Positions 40,424 through 48,487 of a DNA stretch of 60,537 nt are shown here, in pieces. The notes under the pieces are model-generated. The model was not told the DNA's origin. It did not search any database and worked only from the letters and a program-made list of their open reading frames with translations. A program made the position numbers and the translations under genes. Numbering within the stretch: position 1 is the stretch's first letter; each line of letters begins with the position of its first letter. Source of the stretch: an uncultured Pelagibacteraceae bacterium (GTDB taxonomy: Bacteria; Pseudomonadota; Alphaproteobacteria; Pelagibacterales; Pelagibacteraceae); the NCBI GenBank assembly GCA_902567235.1, contig CACFLX010000008.1:1-60537 (forward strand), read 5' to 3'.

Positions 40424-41621
40424 TTGCTATCTCTTTTATAGGTAAATGTATCAAGCCTGCAAATAAAGATAAAGCGATAGAAATGTACCATGCATAATCA
40501 AGTGAACCGTATAAATCATGGAATAAACCGCCAAGGTAGGCACCTAGAAATGATCCAACCTGGTGACTTAAAAAAACAAAACCATATAATAAAGAAACAT
40601 ATTTAGTTCCAAAAATATGGCTTACTATGCCGCTCGTAGGTGGAACAGTTGATAACCACAAATAACCAAATGTAGCACCAAAAATTAATGCATTAATCAC
40701 ACTTGGTGGCATAAGTATAAAGTATAATATTGAAACTCCTCTTAATAAATAAATTACACTCAATAATTTTTTCTTACTAAATCTTGTAGATAAATATCCA
40801 CTAGTCAAAGTTCCAAAAATATTAAATAAACCAATTAATGCTAAAATTGCAGTAGCTGTCCAATCTTCAAGTCCTTTATCTCTTATGTGCATTGGTATAT
40901 GTGTTGCAACAAGAGCTATATGCCAACCACATACAAAAAATCCTAAAGTTAAATAATTATAACTTTTGTTTGAAAATGCTTCCTTAATAGCTTGCATAGC
41001 TGTTTGATTATTTTCGTTTTCTTGTTTTAATTCTGTCATTGGAGTAGTTAAAAATAGAGAAACTACCAAACCTGCTAAAATCATAGCTCCAAAAATAAGT
41101 AACGTTGGATTCCAGCCAAATTCTAAAAGGAAAAATCTTGTGTAAATAGGAGATACAAAATATCCAAAAGAACCAGCAGCAGTAACGACACCTATTGCAA
41201 TAGTCCTTTTATTAAGTGGAAAATGTTTAGATACAATAGATATAGGGATGCTTATTGCAGTTGCCGCAAGACCAATTCCAATTAAAATTCCTAAATCGAA
41301 AGTAAACCAAAATCCTGTATTTGGTCCAAAATTTAAAAAATAAATTCCAGCCAAATAAAATAAAAAACCTATAAATACTGCTACTCTTCCACTGAATTTA
41401 TCTGTAATTAATCCAAAAAGAGGTCCAAATAGTCCCCAAAAAAATAATTGAATACCCATCGCAAAACCAAACTCAGTTTGTGTGCAGCCAAGATCAATTT
41501 CAAAATCAAAAAAGAAAAGACCAAAAGTCTGTCTAATACCTAGGGAAATAATAACAATTAAAGATGCAGCTATTAGTGTTATTAGTGCTGTCCTATTTGG
41601 AATAAATTTTTCTGAAGTCAT
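40389..41621 (-). CDS. MFS transporter
   Basis: The 410-residue protein has 12 predicted helices with the MFS loop 2-3 motif in GPLFGLITDKFSGRVAVFIG (about 60-79) and its repeat in GTLTSGYLSTRFSKKKLLS. The DLGCTQTEFGFAMG segment after helix 1 is like the oxalate/formate or monocarboxylate group of MFS permeases. Substrate is unknown. It overlaps the PLP-enzyme gene by 4 bases and the component I gene by 35. Confidence 0.87.
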   Translation of the reverse strand: MTSEKFIPNRTALITLIAASLIVIISLGIRQTFGLFFFDFEIDLGCTQTEFGFAMGIQLFFWGLFGPLFGLITDKFSGRVAVFIGFLFYLAGIYFLNFGPNTGFWFTFDLGILIGIGLAATAISIPISIVSKHFPLNKRTIAIGVVTAAGSFGYFVSPIYTRFFLLEFGWNPTLLIFGAMILAGLVVSLFLTTPMTELKQENENNQTAMQAIKEAFSNKSYNYLTLGFFVCGWHIALVATHIPMHIRDKGLEDWTATAILALIGLFNIFGTLTSGYLSTRFSKKKLLSVIYLLRGVSILYFILMPPSVINALIFGATFGYLWLSTVPPTSGIVSHIFGTKYVSLLYGFVFLSHQVGSFLGAYLGGLFHDLYGSLDYAWYISIALSLFAGLIHLPIKEIAIERKQLATSEI

Positions 41622-42793
41622 TTAATAAATCTCAAAGACTTTTTTAAATCATTAATTAAGTCTTTTGGATCTTCAAGACCAATGTGAAGTCTAACTAAAT
41701 GTTCATTTTTTTTTAATTTTAGATAATTTCTTTTTCCTAATTCTCTGAATTCTTGATGTAATGCTAAACTTTCAAATCCTCCCCAGCTATATCCATAACC
41801 AAATAAATTTAAAGAATTTACAAATTTATTAATAGAATTTTTCTTTTTTGCTTTAATTTTTAAACCCATTAATCCTGATGCTCCTGAATAATGTTTTTTC
41901 CACATTTTATAATTATATGAGCCTTTTTTGTATGGATATAAAAGTTTAACTTTTTTGTGCCTTGATAAAAAAGATGCAACTTTTTTTGCATTTTCTTCAT
42001 GTCTATCAAGACGAACATCTAGTGTTCTTAATCCTCTTATTATTAAATATGCATCATCCGGCCCTAACCTTAAACCGGTAATTTTATTTGCTTTTTCAAC
42101 ATATTTAAAAACTCTTTTGTTAACAGCTAAACTTCCACCCATAACATCTGAATGACCAGAATAATATTTTGTTGCTGATACAATTGACATATCAAATCCT
42201 AATTTAATAGGTTTTAAATAATATGGTGTGCCCCATGTATTATCAATTACTGAAAATAATTTATTTTTCTTTGCTATTGAAATTATTTTACTCAAATCCT
42301 GAAATTCAAAAGAATTACTTCCAGGGTTTTCTACATAAATTAATTTTGTTTTTTTTGTAATTTTTTTTTTTAAAGTACTTAAATCATTAGGATTATAAAA
42401 AACTGTTTTAATATTAAACGATTTAAGAAAATCATCAGTTAATAGTCGTGTTGGTGAATAAACTGGATCGGCAGCTAAAATTTCGTCCCCAGGTCGAACA
42501 ACACTAAAAATTGACAAAAAGACTGACCCAAAACCAGTTGGGGTCAAAAACACATGATAACATTCTTCCATTCTTTTCAACATTTGTTGTAAAATATATG
42601 TTGTGGAAGTACCCTGTCTTCCATATTCAAAATGGCCTCCGATTGGATTTTTTTTACCTTTGGACTGAGTTTTTCTTAATTCATTCATCGACCTAAAGAT
42701 AATTGTTGAAGCTCGGACTACTGGTGGGTTTACTGACTGATTATAGTAATCTTTTGCAGTATGCTTTAAAAAAGTTTTAAAAGATTTATCCAT
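41618..42793 (-). CDS. Cys/Met-metabolism PLP enzyme (cystathionine beta-lyase-like)
   Basis: The 391-residue protein is a fold-type I PLP enzyme with the PLP Lys in VSATKYYSGHSDVMGG. FLTPTGFGSVFLSI and VIDNTWGTPYYLKP mark the cofactor pocket. It resembles MetC-type lyases that make homocysteine, pyruvate and ammonia from cystathionine. I start it at ATG 42793 (MDKSFKTFLKHTAKDYYNQ) because the 17 residues from an upstream start are hydrophobic and out of character. It appears to head the run that includes the MFS and pab-like genes. Confidence 0.85.
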   Translation of the reverse strand: MDKSFKTFLKHTAKDYYNQSVNPPVVRASTIIFRSMNELRKTQSKGKKNPIGGHFEYGRQGTSTTYILQQMLKRMEECYHVFLTPTGFGSVFLSIFSVVRPGDEILAADPVYSPTRLLTDDFLKSFNIKTVFYNPNDLSTLKKKITKKTKLIYVENPGSNSFEFQDLSKIISIAKKNKLFSVIDNTWGTPYYLKPIKLGFDMSIVSATKYYSGHSDVMGGSLAVNKRVFKYVEKANKITGLRLGPDDAYLIIRGLRTLDVRLDRHEENAKKVASFLSRHKKVKLLYPYKKGSYNYKMWKKHYSGASGLMGLKIKAKKKNSINKFVNSLNLFGYGYSWGGFESLALHQEFRELGKRNYLKLKKNEHLVRLHIGLEDPKDLINDLKKSLRFIK

Positions 42794-42866
42794 AAAAAAT
42801 TTGATTAGATAAAAAGACAATGCTATATCCGCTACATAAGTCAATAAAATAATAACAGAGGAATAT

Positions 42867-42950
42867 ATGGGATACCCAAAAAAGCATAGAGGCCGTCGAA
42901 AAATGGGCTCAAAAAAAAGAAGAGCTAGAAAAAAAAATAAGAAAAAGTAA
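42867..42950 (+). CDS. 27-residue, extremely basic peptide (candidate ribosomal or RNA-binding peptide)
   Basis: ATG 42867 is preceded by CAGAGGA at good spacing, the best ribosome-binding site in this neighbourhood. The 27 codons end in TAA at 42950. The peptide (MGYPKKHRGRRKMGSKKRRA then RKKNKKK) is 17 Lys/Arg of 27, with no acidic residue. Such composition is typical of tiny ribosomal proteins such as THX or bS22/COX24-tail peptides. The next gene starts 10 bases later on the same strand. It could also be a leader peptide. Too short for any secure family call. Confidence 0.5.
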   Translation: MGYPKKHRGRRKMGSKKRRARKKNKKK

Positions 42951-42960
42951 TTTCATTAAA

Positions 42961-43647
42961 ATGAAAGAAATTAATCAAGTTAAATTCATATCTATATGGA
43001 TTTTCCTAGTACCATTTATTGCATTAAATCTCTGTTTGCTTTTGATTACTCAATTTCATAGTTTATTTCCAAATCAAGAGCATATTTTACATTCAACAAT
43101 TCCTTACATTGACGGTGGTGCTTCAATCAGCAGAACAGCAAGAGTATTTCCAACCTATTTAATATTTAAACCAGCCATGTTTTTTACATCTTATCTACTG
43201 ATTAAATATTGGATATATAACAAAAAAATAATTTTAAATTTTGATACAAATAATAAATTTGTAAATAAAATTTTATTTTTTGGTATAGGTTCAGCTATTC
43301 TTTTAACAATACATTCAATTTTTTTAGGTATTCATTTTGATAACAGTATATATAAATTATTCAGAAGAATTATAATTTTATTATTTATTATATTTGAAAT
43401 TGTTGCGCAGGGTTATTTAGTTTTTTCTTTATATAAAATTAAAGAAAAAATTTATGAGTTAATAAATATTAAATTTTTAAAATTAAAAAGATTTTTAGTT
43501 ACACTATTGATTATAGTTGCAATTGCTTCAATTCCTATAATAAGCATGCCTGGTTATAAATTCTTCAAACATGCGCTTGAATGGGATTTTTTTGTAGGTG
43601 TGATATCTTTCTATTTATTAACTTTTTTTATGTGGAAAAAAAAATAA
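42961..43647 (+). CDS. Multi-pass membrane protein, unknown function
   Basis: The 228-residue product has about six membrane helices. Between helix 1 and 2 is a periplasmic-type loop with HSTIPYIDGGASISRTAR, which resembles the conserved loop of Frag1/DRAM/Sfk1-like membrane proteins. That link is weak. It starts 10 bases after the tiny basic peptide and ends 3 bases before convergent mnmA. Confidence 0.7.
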   Translation: MKEINQVKFISIWIFLVPFIALNLCLLLITQFHSLFPNQEHILHSTIPYIDGGASISRTARVFPTYLIFKPAMFFTSYLLIKYWIYNKKIILNFDTNNKFVNKILFFGIGSAILLTIHSIFLGIHFDNSIYKLFRRIIILLFIIFEIVAQGYLVFSLYKIKEKIYELINIKFLKLKRFLVTLLIIVAIASIPIISMPGYKFFKHALEWDFFVGVISFYLLTFFMWKKK

Positions 43648-43650
43648 AAT

Positions 43651-44766
43651 TTATTTAGTTATCCATCCGCCACCTAAGACTTTATATCCATTATCATTTT
43701 TACAATAAAAAACACATGCTTGACCTGGAGAAATGCCATATTCATCTTCTAGCAATTTAATACTCGCTGAATCTTCATCTAAATCTACGTTTGCTTTTAA
43801 CAATTTTCCTGTTGATCTAACTTTAACTGATATTTCTTTTTTTAATTCGTCTGGTTCACATAAAATATTTAAATTTTTTAATTTTATTTTTCTTTGAGCT
43901 AAATTCTTTTTTTGGCCTACAATAATTTCATTTTTTTTAGCATTTATATCTATTACATAAAGCGGATCTCTGTCAGAAACTTTTATTCCACGTCTTTGGC
44001 CAATTGTAAAATTTATAATACCTTCGTGAACTCCTATTACTTTGCCATTTATATCTTTTATATTCCCTTTTTGATATGCGTCTGGCCTATATTTTTCTAT
44101 TACAGATGAATAGTCTCCATTTGGAACAAAGCATATATCTTGACTATCTGCTTTGTCTGCAACATTTAATCCAAATCTTTTAGCAATTTCTCTTGTTTCA
44201 TTTTTTAACATGCCACCAAGAGGAAATCTCAAATAATTTAGCTGCTCTCTTGAGGTATTAAATAAAAAATAACTTTGGTCTCTATTTTCATCAATGGCTT
44301 TATACATATTTGTTTGATTGTTATCTGTTATACTTTTCACATAATGACCTGTAATTAATGCATCAGCATTTAAATTTTTTGACTCTTGAAATAAGTCTTT
44401 AAATTTTACAGTTTGATTGCATTGAACACATGGAATTGGTGTTTCACCTTTTAAATAGCTTTCTACAAAATTATCTATAACTCCTGATTTAAATTTATTT
44501 TGATAATATAAAATCTTGTGTTCAATCCCTAATTTATCGGCAACTCTTTTTGCATCTACGATATCTTGCCCAGCACAGCACTGTTTAGATTTTGAAACTT
44601 CTTTAGTGTCATCATATAATTTTAAAGTAATTCCAATGACATTGTATCCCTGTTCTTTCATCATTCCAGCAACTGTAGACGAATCAACACCTCCGGACAT
44701 TGCTACAACTACTGTTGTATCTTTTGGATCTTTATTTAAACCAATCGAATTATTTTTTGTACTCAT
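43651..44766 (-). CDS. mnmA: tRNA-specific 2-thiouridylase MnmA
   Basis: MnmA puts the 2-thio group on U34 of Lys, Glu and Gln tRNAs. The 371-residue product has the PP-loop [15 protein letters not shown] (about 23-37), the first catalytic Cys in [11 protein letters not shown] (about 112) and the second in [13 protein letters not shown] (about 210). The C-terminal beta-barrel ends normally. It diverges from the DUF3553 gene across a 40-base gap. Confidence 0.97.
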   Translation of the reverse strand: MSTKNNSIGLNKDPKDTTVVVAMSGGVDSSTVAGMMKEQGYNVIGITLKLYDDTKEVSKSKQCCAGQDIVDAKRVADKLGIEHKILYYQNKFKSGVIDNFVESYLKGETPIPCVQCNQTVKFKDLFQESKNLNADALITGHYVKSITDNNQTNMYKAIDENRDQSYFLFNTSREQLNYLRFPLGGMLKNETREIAKRFGLNVADKADSQDICFVPNGDYSSVIEKYRPDAYQKGNIKDINGKVIGVHEGIINFTIGQRRGIKVSDRDPLYVIDINAKKNEIIVGQKKNLAQRKIKLKNLNILCEPDELKKEISVKVRSTGKLLKANVDLDEDSASIKLLEDEYGISPGQACVFYCKNDNGYKVLGGGWITK

Positions 44767-44806
44767 TGATGTTATTTATACTAATTTCTATTATAAGATA
44801 CATACA

Positions 44807-44983
44807 ATGATTTTAGAATTTGAACCAGGGGACATAGTGATTAATCCTTCGAATAAAGATTGGGGTATTGGACAAATACAATCAATAATTAATAATAAAA
44901 TTACTGTTAATTTTCAAAATGTTGGAAAAAAAGTAATTAATTCTGAAAATATAGAGTTAGAAAAATTTAAAAATAATGATTGA
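44807..44983 (+). CDS. DUF3553 family small protein
   Basis: The 58-residue protein starts at ATG 44807 and has the DUF3553 pattern: FEPGDIVINPSNKDWGIGQI, then a short beta pattern NNKITVNFQNVGKKVI. This small all-beta domain resembles the CarD/UvrD-tail type (Tudor-like) that contacts nucleic acids or proteins. Its function is unestablished. Longer open frames extend upstream into mnmA antisense and are not real. It overlaps the cysQ-like gene by 8 bases. Confidence 0.82.
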   Translation: MILEFEPGDIVINPSNKDWGIGQIQSIINNKITVNFQNVGKKVINSENIELEKFKNND

Positions 44984-45752
44984 AGAGACTAAAAAAAAGA
45001 TTACTGAAAATTTAATACCTTCATTTGAGGAAGCAGGAAATATTTCTCTTAAATTAAGAAAACAAGGTTTGAAGAAAGAAATAAAAAAAGACAACACACC
45101 AGTAACTAACGGTGATATAGAAGTTAATAAATTAATAACTGATAAAATTGGAAATTTAACTCCTAATATTGAAATTGTTTCAGAAGAATCTCCGGCAAAT
45201 AAATCAAATGAAAATTTAAAAACTTTTTGGTTAATTGACCCTATCGATGGCACGCATGATTACATTAACGATAGAGATGAATTTACAATCAATGCAGCAT
45301 TAATAATAAATAATAAGCCTGAAATAGGAATTATTTATGCTCCTGCAAAAAAAAGACTTTTTTACACTTATCATGAAAAAAAATGTTTTGAATTGATAGA
45401 TAATAAAGAAAAAAAATTAAATTGTATTAAACTTACAAAACAAGGTGAAATCAAGGCAGTTGCATACTCGAATAAATTAAAACCTATAATTGAAGAATGG
45501 CATAAAAAATTTAATGTGACTGAACATATTAAAATGAAAAGTTCATTAAAATTTTGTGTAATTGCCACTGGAGAATACGATTTATATATAGCCGAACCTC
45601 GGGCTTGCGAATGGGATATTGCAGCAGGTCATGCAATACTTAAAAATGCTGGAGGTTTAATCACAGATTTTGAGAACAACGAAATTTTATATGGAAAAAA
45701 AGATTTCAAAAATCCAAGTTTAATTTTAAAAAGATCTTCATTACTTGAATGA
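44976..45752 (+). CDS. cysQ: 3'(2'),5'-bisphosphate nucleotidase (CysQ-like)
   Basis: The 258-residue enzyme belongs to the inositol-monophosphatase superfamily and has the metal motifs EE in VSEESPANK, DPIDGTHDYIN (about 88-98) and CEWDIAAGHAIL (about 210). In CysQ this converts 3'-phosphoadenosine 5'-phosphate (PAP) to AMP. PAP also comes from holo-ACP synthesis, so the enzyme is useful without sulfate assimilation. It is encoded between DUF3553 (8-base overlap) and a small membrane protein (4-base overlap). Confidence 0.87.
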   Translation: MIEETKKKITENLIPSFEEAGNISLKLRKQGLKKEIKKDNTPVTNGDIEVNKLITDKIGNLTPNIEIVSEESPANKSNENLKTFWLIDPIDGTHDYINDRDEFTINAALIINNKPEIGIIYAPAKKRLFYTYHEKKCFELIDNKEKKLNCIKLTKQGEIKAVAYSNKLKPIIEEWHKKFNVTEHIKMKSSLKFCVIATGEYDLYIAEPRACEWDIAAGHAILKNAGGLITDFENNEILYGKKDFKNPSLILKRSSLLE

Positions 45753-45892
45753 GCGAACAGTTAAGAATAATATTAATAATATGTGTATCTGTATCAATAT
45801 TTGGTCTATTGGTTTTTGTTTTTGTAAAAAATTATATTAAAAATAAAATTAATTATTATCTTAATGAGAAAAATAAAAAAAAATCAAAGTAA
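45749..45892 (+). CDS. Small single-helix membrane protein (47 aa), unknown
   Basis: The ATG overlaps the cysQ stop (ATGA), which suggests coupled translation. The product has one membrane helix (about 6-27; IILIICVSVSIFGLLVFVFV) and a basic, Lys/Asn-rich tail (NEKNKKKSK). It ends 9 bases inside the convergent recX gene. The topology is like small haem-exporter or accessory peptides, but there is no family match I can defend. Confidence 0.6.
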   Translation: MSEQLRIILIICVSVSIFGLLVFVFVKNYIKNKINYYLNEKNKKKSK

Positions 45893-46447
45893 ATTTATTA
45901 TTTTTAAAAATTCACTCTTTTCTAAATCCATAACTCTCTTTGATATTTCAAAATCAAATCCGGATCTTGCCAAAATTCCTATATCCTTTTTATAAAACAA
46001 AGGTCTATTATTTTCATCTCTTGCTGGTCCTATTCTTTTTTTTTTACACATTTTGATGGCTGAAAAAAAATCCTGATCTTCATTATTAGCTTTAATTTCA
46101 TCTAGTGTAGACTTAATGTACTTATCTTTAACACCTTTTGAAAATAAATAATTTCTTATTTTATTTATTGAACTGCCCCTTTGAATTAAACTTTTAGCTT
46201 TTGAAGTTGAATAAAATTTATCATTAATAAATTTTGTTTGTTCTAAATCTTCAATTACAACATTAATAAGATCAGAAATATTTGATTTATTTACACTTGT
46301 TATTTTTGCTTTAAGATACTTTTTTAATAAATATGTCTTTAATTGTTGCTTGGATGGGGCATATTTTTCGATATAAGCAAAAGAGAAATTGCGCATTTCT
46401 TCAACAGTTGCTTCTAAATTTTTTTTTTTATTTTTAATAGGAATCAT
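45884..46447 (-). CDS. recX: Regulatory protein RecX
   Basis: RecX binds RecA filaments and limits their activity. The 187-residue product has the repeated three-helix RecX pattern, for example FSAYIEKYAPSKQQLKTYLL-like (it reads FAYIEKYAPSKQQLKTYLLK) and GSSINKIRNYLFSKGVKD. The C-terminal half has DIGILARSGFDFEISKRVMD. Length is normal. No recA is in the window. Confidence 0.85.
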   Translation of the reverse strand: MIPIKNKKKNLEATVEEMRNFSFAYIEKYAPSKQQLKTYLLKKYLKAKITSVNKSNISDLINVVIEDLEQTKFINDKFYSTSKAKSLIQRGSSINKIRNYLFSKGVKDKYIKSTLDEIKANNEDQDFFSAIKMCKKKRIGPARDENNRPLFYKKDIGILARSGFDFEISKRVMDLEKSEFLKIINLL

Positions 46448-46475
46448 TGATTGTTGTAATATAATACATTTTCTT

Positions 46476-46949
46476 ATGACCGAACAAATTTCTACATTCT
46501 TTACAATTGATATGATTTTTTTATGGTTAAATATTGGTGTAATTCCATTCTGGTTTATTTTGATGTTTTTTCCAAATTCAAAAGTTTGCGGTGTTTTTGT
46601 TAGTTCGATTTTTCCAATGTTTACTATAAGTGTTATTTATCTATATTTAGTTTATTATTTTTTTATTTCTGGATACGATTTTACCCAAAATTTTAGTTTA
46701 TATTTAGGTTTGGATTCATTAATCGAACTATTCAGTGAAACAGCTTTTCTAATTATTTTTTGGACTCACTTTCTTGCAATTAACTTATTTTGTGGTTCTT
46801 GGATAGTTAGCGATAGTAGAAAATTTGCTATATCTAAAATTCTTATTTCTATTCCTCTTATTATAACTTATTTCACTGGTCCTATAGGTGTTTTTATTTA
46901 TTGGTTAATAAGAATTTTCTATGCAAAAAGAATATCTCTTTACGATTAA
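46476..46949 (+). CDS. ABA4-like (DUF4281) membrane protein
   Basis: The 157-residue protein has four membrane helices and the family pattern: LNIGVIPFWFILMFFPNS at the start and FWTHFLAINLFCGSWIVSDS, where the H-x4-N-LF...W-x-x-x-D/S motif is characteristic. Plant ABA4 acts in neoxanthin formation, but the bacterial role is unknown. I start it at ATG 46476 since the earlier in-frame ATG lies in the recX antisense. It is convergent with the rhodanese gene (4-base overlap). Confidence 0.8.
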   Translation: MTEQISTFFTIDMIFLWLNIGVIPFWFILMFFPNSKVCGVFVSSIFPMFTISVIYLYLVYYFFISGYDFTQNFSLYLGLDSLIELFSETAFLIIFWTHFLAINLFCGSWIVSDSRKFAISKILISIPLIITYFTGPIGVFIYWLIRIFYAKRISLYD

Positions 46950-47332
46950 GTTTTAATTTTAAAACCTTTTTGTACCATTAAACCAAAACCACCCTCTACA
47001 TGAGATACATTTTTAAAACCCATTTCTTTTAATGTCTTCGCTGCTAATGCAGATCTGCCTCCAGCTGCACAAAATAATACTGTTTCTTTATTTAAATCCA
47101 TTTGATTATTTTGAACATATGCACTTTCGGGATGAATAGAAAATTCTAATAAGCCCCTTGGGATATGAAAAGAATTTTCAATGGCTCCAAGTTTTTGCAA
47201 TTCAACTCCGTCTCTAATATCAATTAAATTACATTTATTTTCACTATTTAATTTCATTGCCTCATCAGGAGTAATGGTTTTTACTTCATTTAAAGCTTCT
47301 GAAACGAGAGTTTGTGGTGATTTAATGCTCAT
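46946..47332 (-). CDS. Rhodanese-like domain protein
   Basis: The 128-residue single rhodanese domain has the active-site loop FCAAGGRSALAAKTL with the catalytic Cys (about 88), and the CNLIDIRDGVELQKLGAIENS N-terminal signature (residues near 34-54). It may transfer sulfane sulfur to a small acceptor. The six-residue active-site loop CAAGGRS is of the usual sulfurtransferase size. It has no functional partner adjacent. Confidence 0.9.
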   Translation of the reverse strand: MSIKSPQTLVSEALNEVKTITPDEAMKLNSENKCNLIDIRDGVELQKLGAIENSFHIPRGLLEFSIHPESAYVQNNQMDLNKETVLFCAAGGRSALAAKTLKEMGFKNVSHVEGGFGLMVQKGFKIKT

Positions 47333-47364
47333 AATATTGTAAATAAAATATCATAACCAATATA

Positions 47365-48354
47365 ATGAAAAAAAGCATCATAAAAAAATTATTTATTAAG
47401 CTCTCTAAAATAATGGGCTATGAAATAATTGATCAAAATAATTTTACATCCCCAACTCTTGGTAGGGATTTAAATAATGATCTTTCAAAAATTAACGAAA
47501 AATCAATTGTTCTTCCTTTGGGAGAAGTTAAAATTTCTAGAAAAGTTAAGTCTATACTGATTCTGTTTAGAACAAACAGCAATATTGAAATATGGGATCA
47601 AAATAAAAAAAGATTATTTGAGCTTCCAAAAATTGAATATACTTTAAGATCATTAAATTCACTATTAAAATCAATTAGATTTAGTAAAGAAAAATATCCT
47701 AACGTTAAGATTCAATTGATAATAATTGACGACAATACAAACGAAACTAATTTAAATAAAATTAACAATCTAACTAATAATAGTAATTTTGAGGTAACTA
47801 TTAGTAAAGTCGATCACGATAAATATAGAGAATTAATTAAAGCTCAAAAAAATGATCAGACATACTCCAACCTTTCAAGCTTACTTTGTTGTTACGAAAT
47901 TGCTAAAAAAAATACTGATGATTTGGTTTTTTTTGTTGAAGATGATTATCTCCATTTTGAGCCAATGATGGAAGAGATGATAGCTTCTTATGAAAGAATA
48001 TCTTCTCAGTTAGGTAATGATATTTTTATGTGTCCAGCTGATTATCCTTATTTATATATGAATAATCAGAAAACTAATATTTTAATTGGAAATAAAAGAC
48101 ATTGGCGAACTGTTAATGAAACTTTATGTACATTTATGACCAGTAAAGAACTATTAGAAAAATATTGGGATAATTTTTATAAAACTTGTCTTGATAGACA
48201 TGCTCCGTTCGAAAAATATATAAATGATATATACAATAAGGAAATTTGTGTATCTCCATTAAAAAGCTTATCAGTACATTTTACCAATATTAATTCTAGT
48301 TACGGTTTATCACCATTTATTGATTACAAAAAATTATGGGATGAAAGTGATTAA
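47365..48354 (+). CDS. Glycosyltransferase-like protein (GT-A-type)
   Basis: The 329-residue protein has a Rossmann-like strand and early acidic site (KIQLIIIDDNTNETN, about 115-129) and a DxD-like motif (LVFFVEDDYLHF, about 190). These are the expected donor/metal-binding elements of a family-2-like glycosyltransferase. There are no membrane helices. The donor and acceptor are unknown, but surface polysaccharide modification is plausible. It stands alone after a divergent rhodanese gene. Confidence 0.7.
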   Translation: MKKSIIKKLFIKLSKIMGYEIIDQNNFTSPTLGRDLNNDLSKINEKSIVLPLGEVKISRKVKSILILFRTNSNIEIWDQNKKRLFELPKIEYTLRSLNSLLKSIRFSKEKYPNVKIQLIIIDDNTNETNLNKINNLTNNSNFEVTISKVDHDKYRELIKAQKNDQTYSNLSSLLCCYEIAKKNTDDLVFFVEDDYLHFEPMMEEMIASYERISSQLGNDIFMCPADYPYLYMNNQKTNILIGNKRHWRTVNETLCTFMTSKELLEKYWDNFYKTCLDRHAPFEKYINDIYNKEICVSPLKSLSVHFTNINSSYGLSPFIDYKKLWDESD

Positions 48355-48362
48355 ATTCTAAA

Positions 48363-48387
48363 CCCCTTTTTTATTTAAAAAAAGGGG
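48363..48387. terminator. Terminator-like hairpin after the glycosyltransferase gene
   Basis: CCCCTTTTTT and AAAAAAGGGG form a 10-bp stem around the loop ATTTA, starting 8 bases after the glycosyltransferase stop. There is no long U tract outside the stem in the plus direction. In the minus direction TTTAGAATTT follows. It could end transcripts from either side. Confidence 0.5.
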
Positions 48388-48414
48388 AAAAAGTAGAGAA
48401 GTTTAGAAATTTTA

Positions 48415-48456
48415 AGGGGCTCTCTATGAGTAGAAAACATGGAGTAGAGAACCCCT
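48415..48456 (-). terminator. Hairpin downstream of amt
   Basis: AGGGGCTCTCTA (48415-48426) pairs with TAGAGAACCCCT (48445-48456) over 12 bp. The one imperfect pair is C-A on the plus strand but becomes G-U in the minus-strand RNA, so selection seems to act on the minus transcript. It lies about 30 bases after the amt stop and is probably its 3' end or terminator, though the following U run is weak. Confidence 0.6.
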
Positions 48457-48458
48457 GT

Positions 48459-48482
48459 ATCAATTGATCAATTGATTAATTG
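48459..48482. repeat. Short tandem repeat (8-bp unit, three copies)
   Basis: ATCAATTG, ATCAATTG and ATTAATTG follow in tandem just before the amt stop codon. They create overlapping self-complementary TCAATTGA sites. No function is evident. Confidence 0.6.
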
Positions 48483-48487
48483 ATTCA

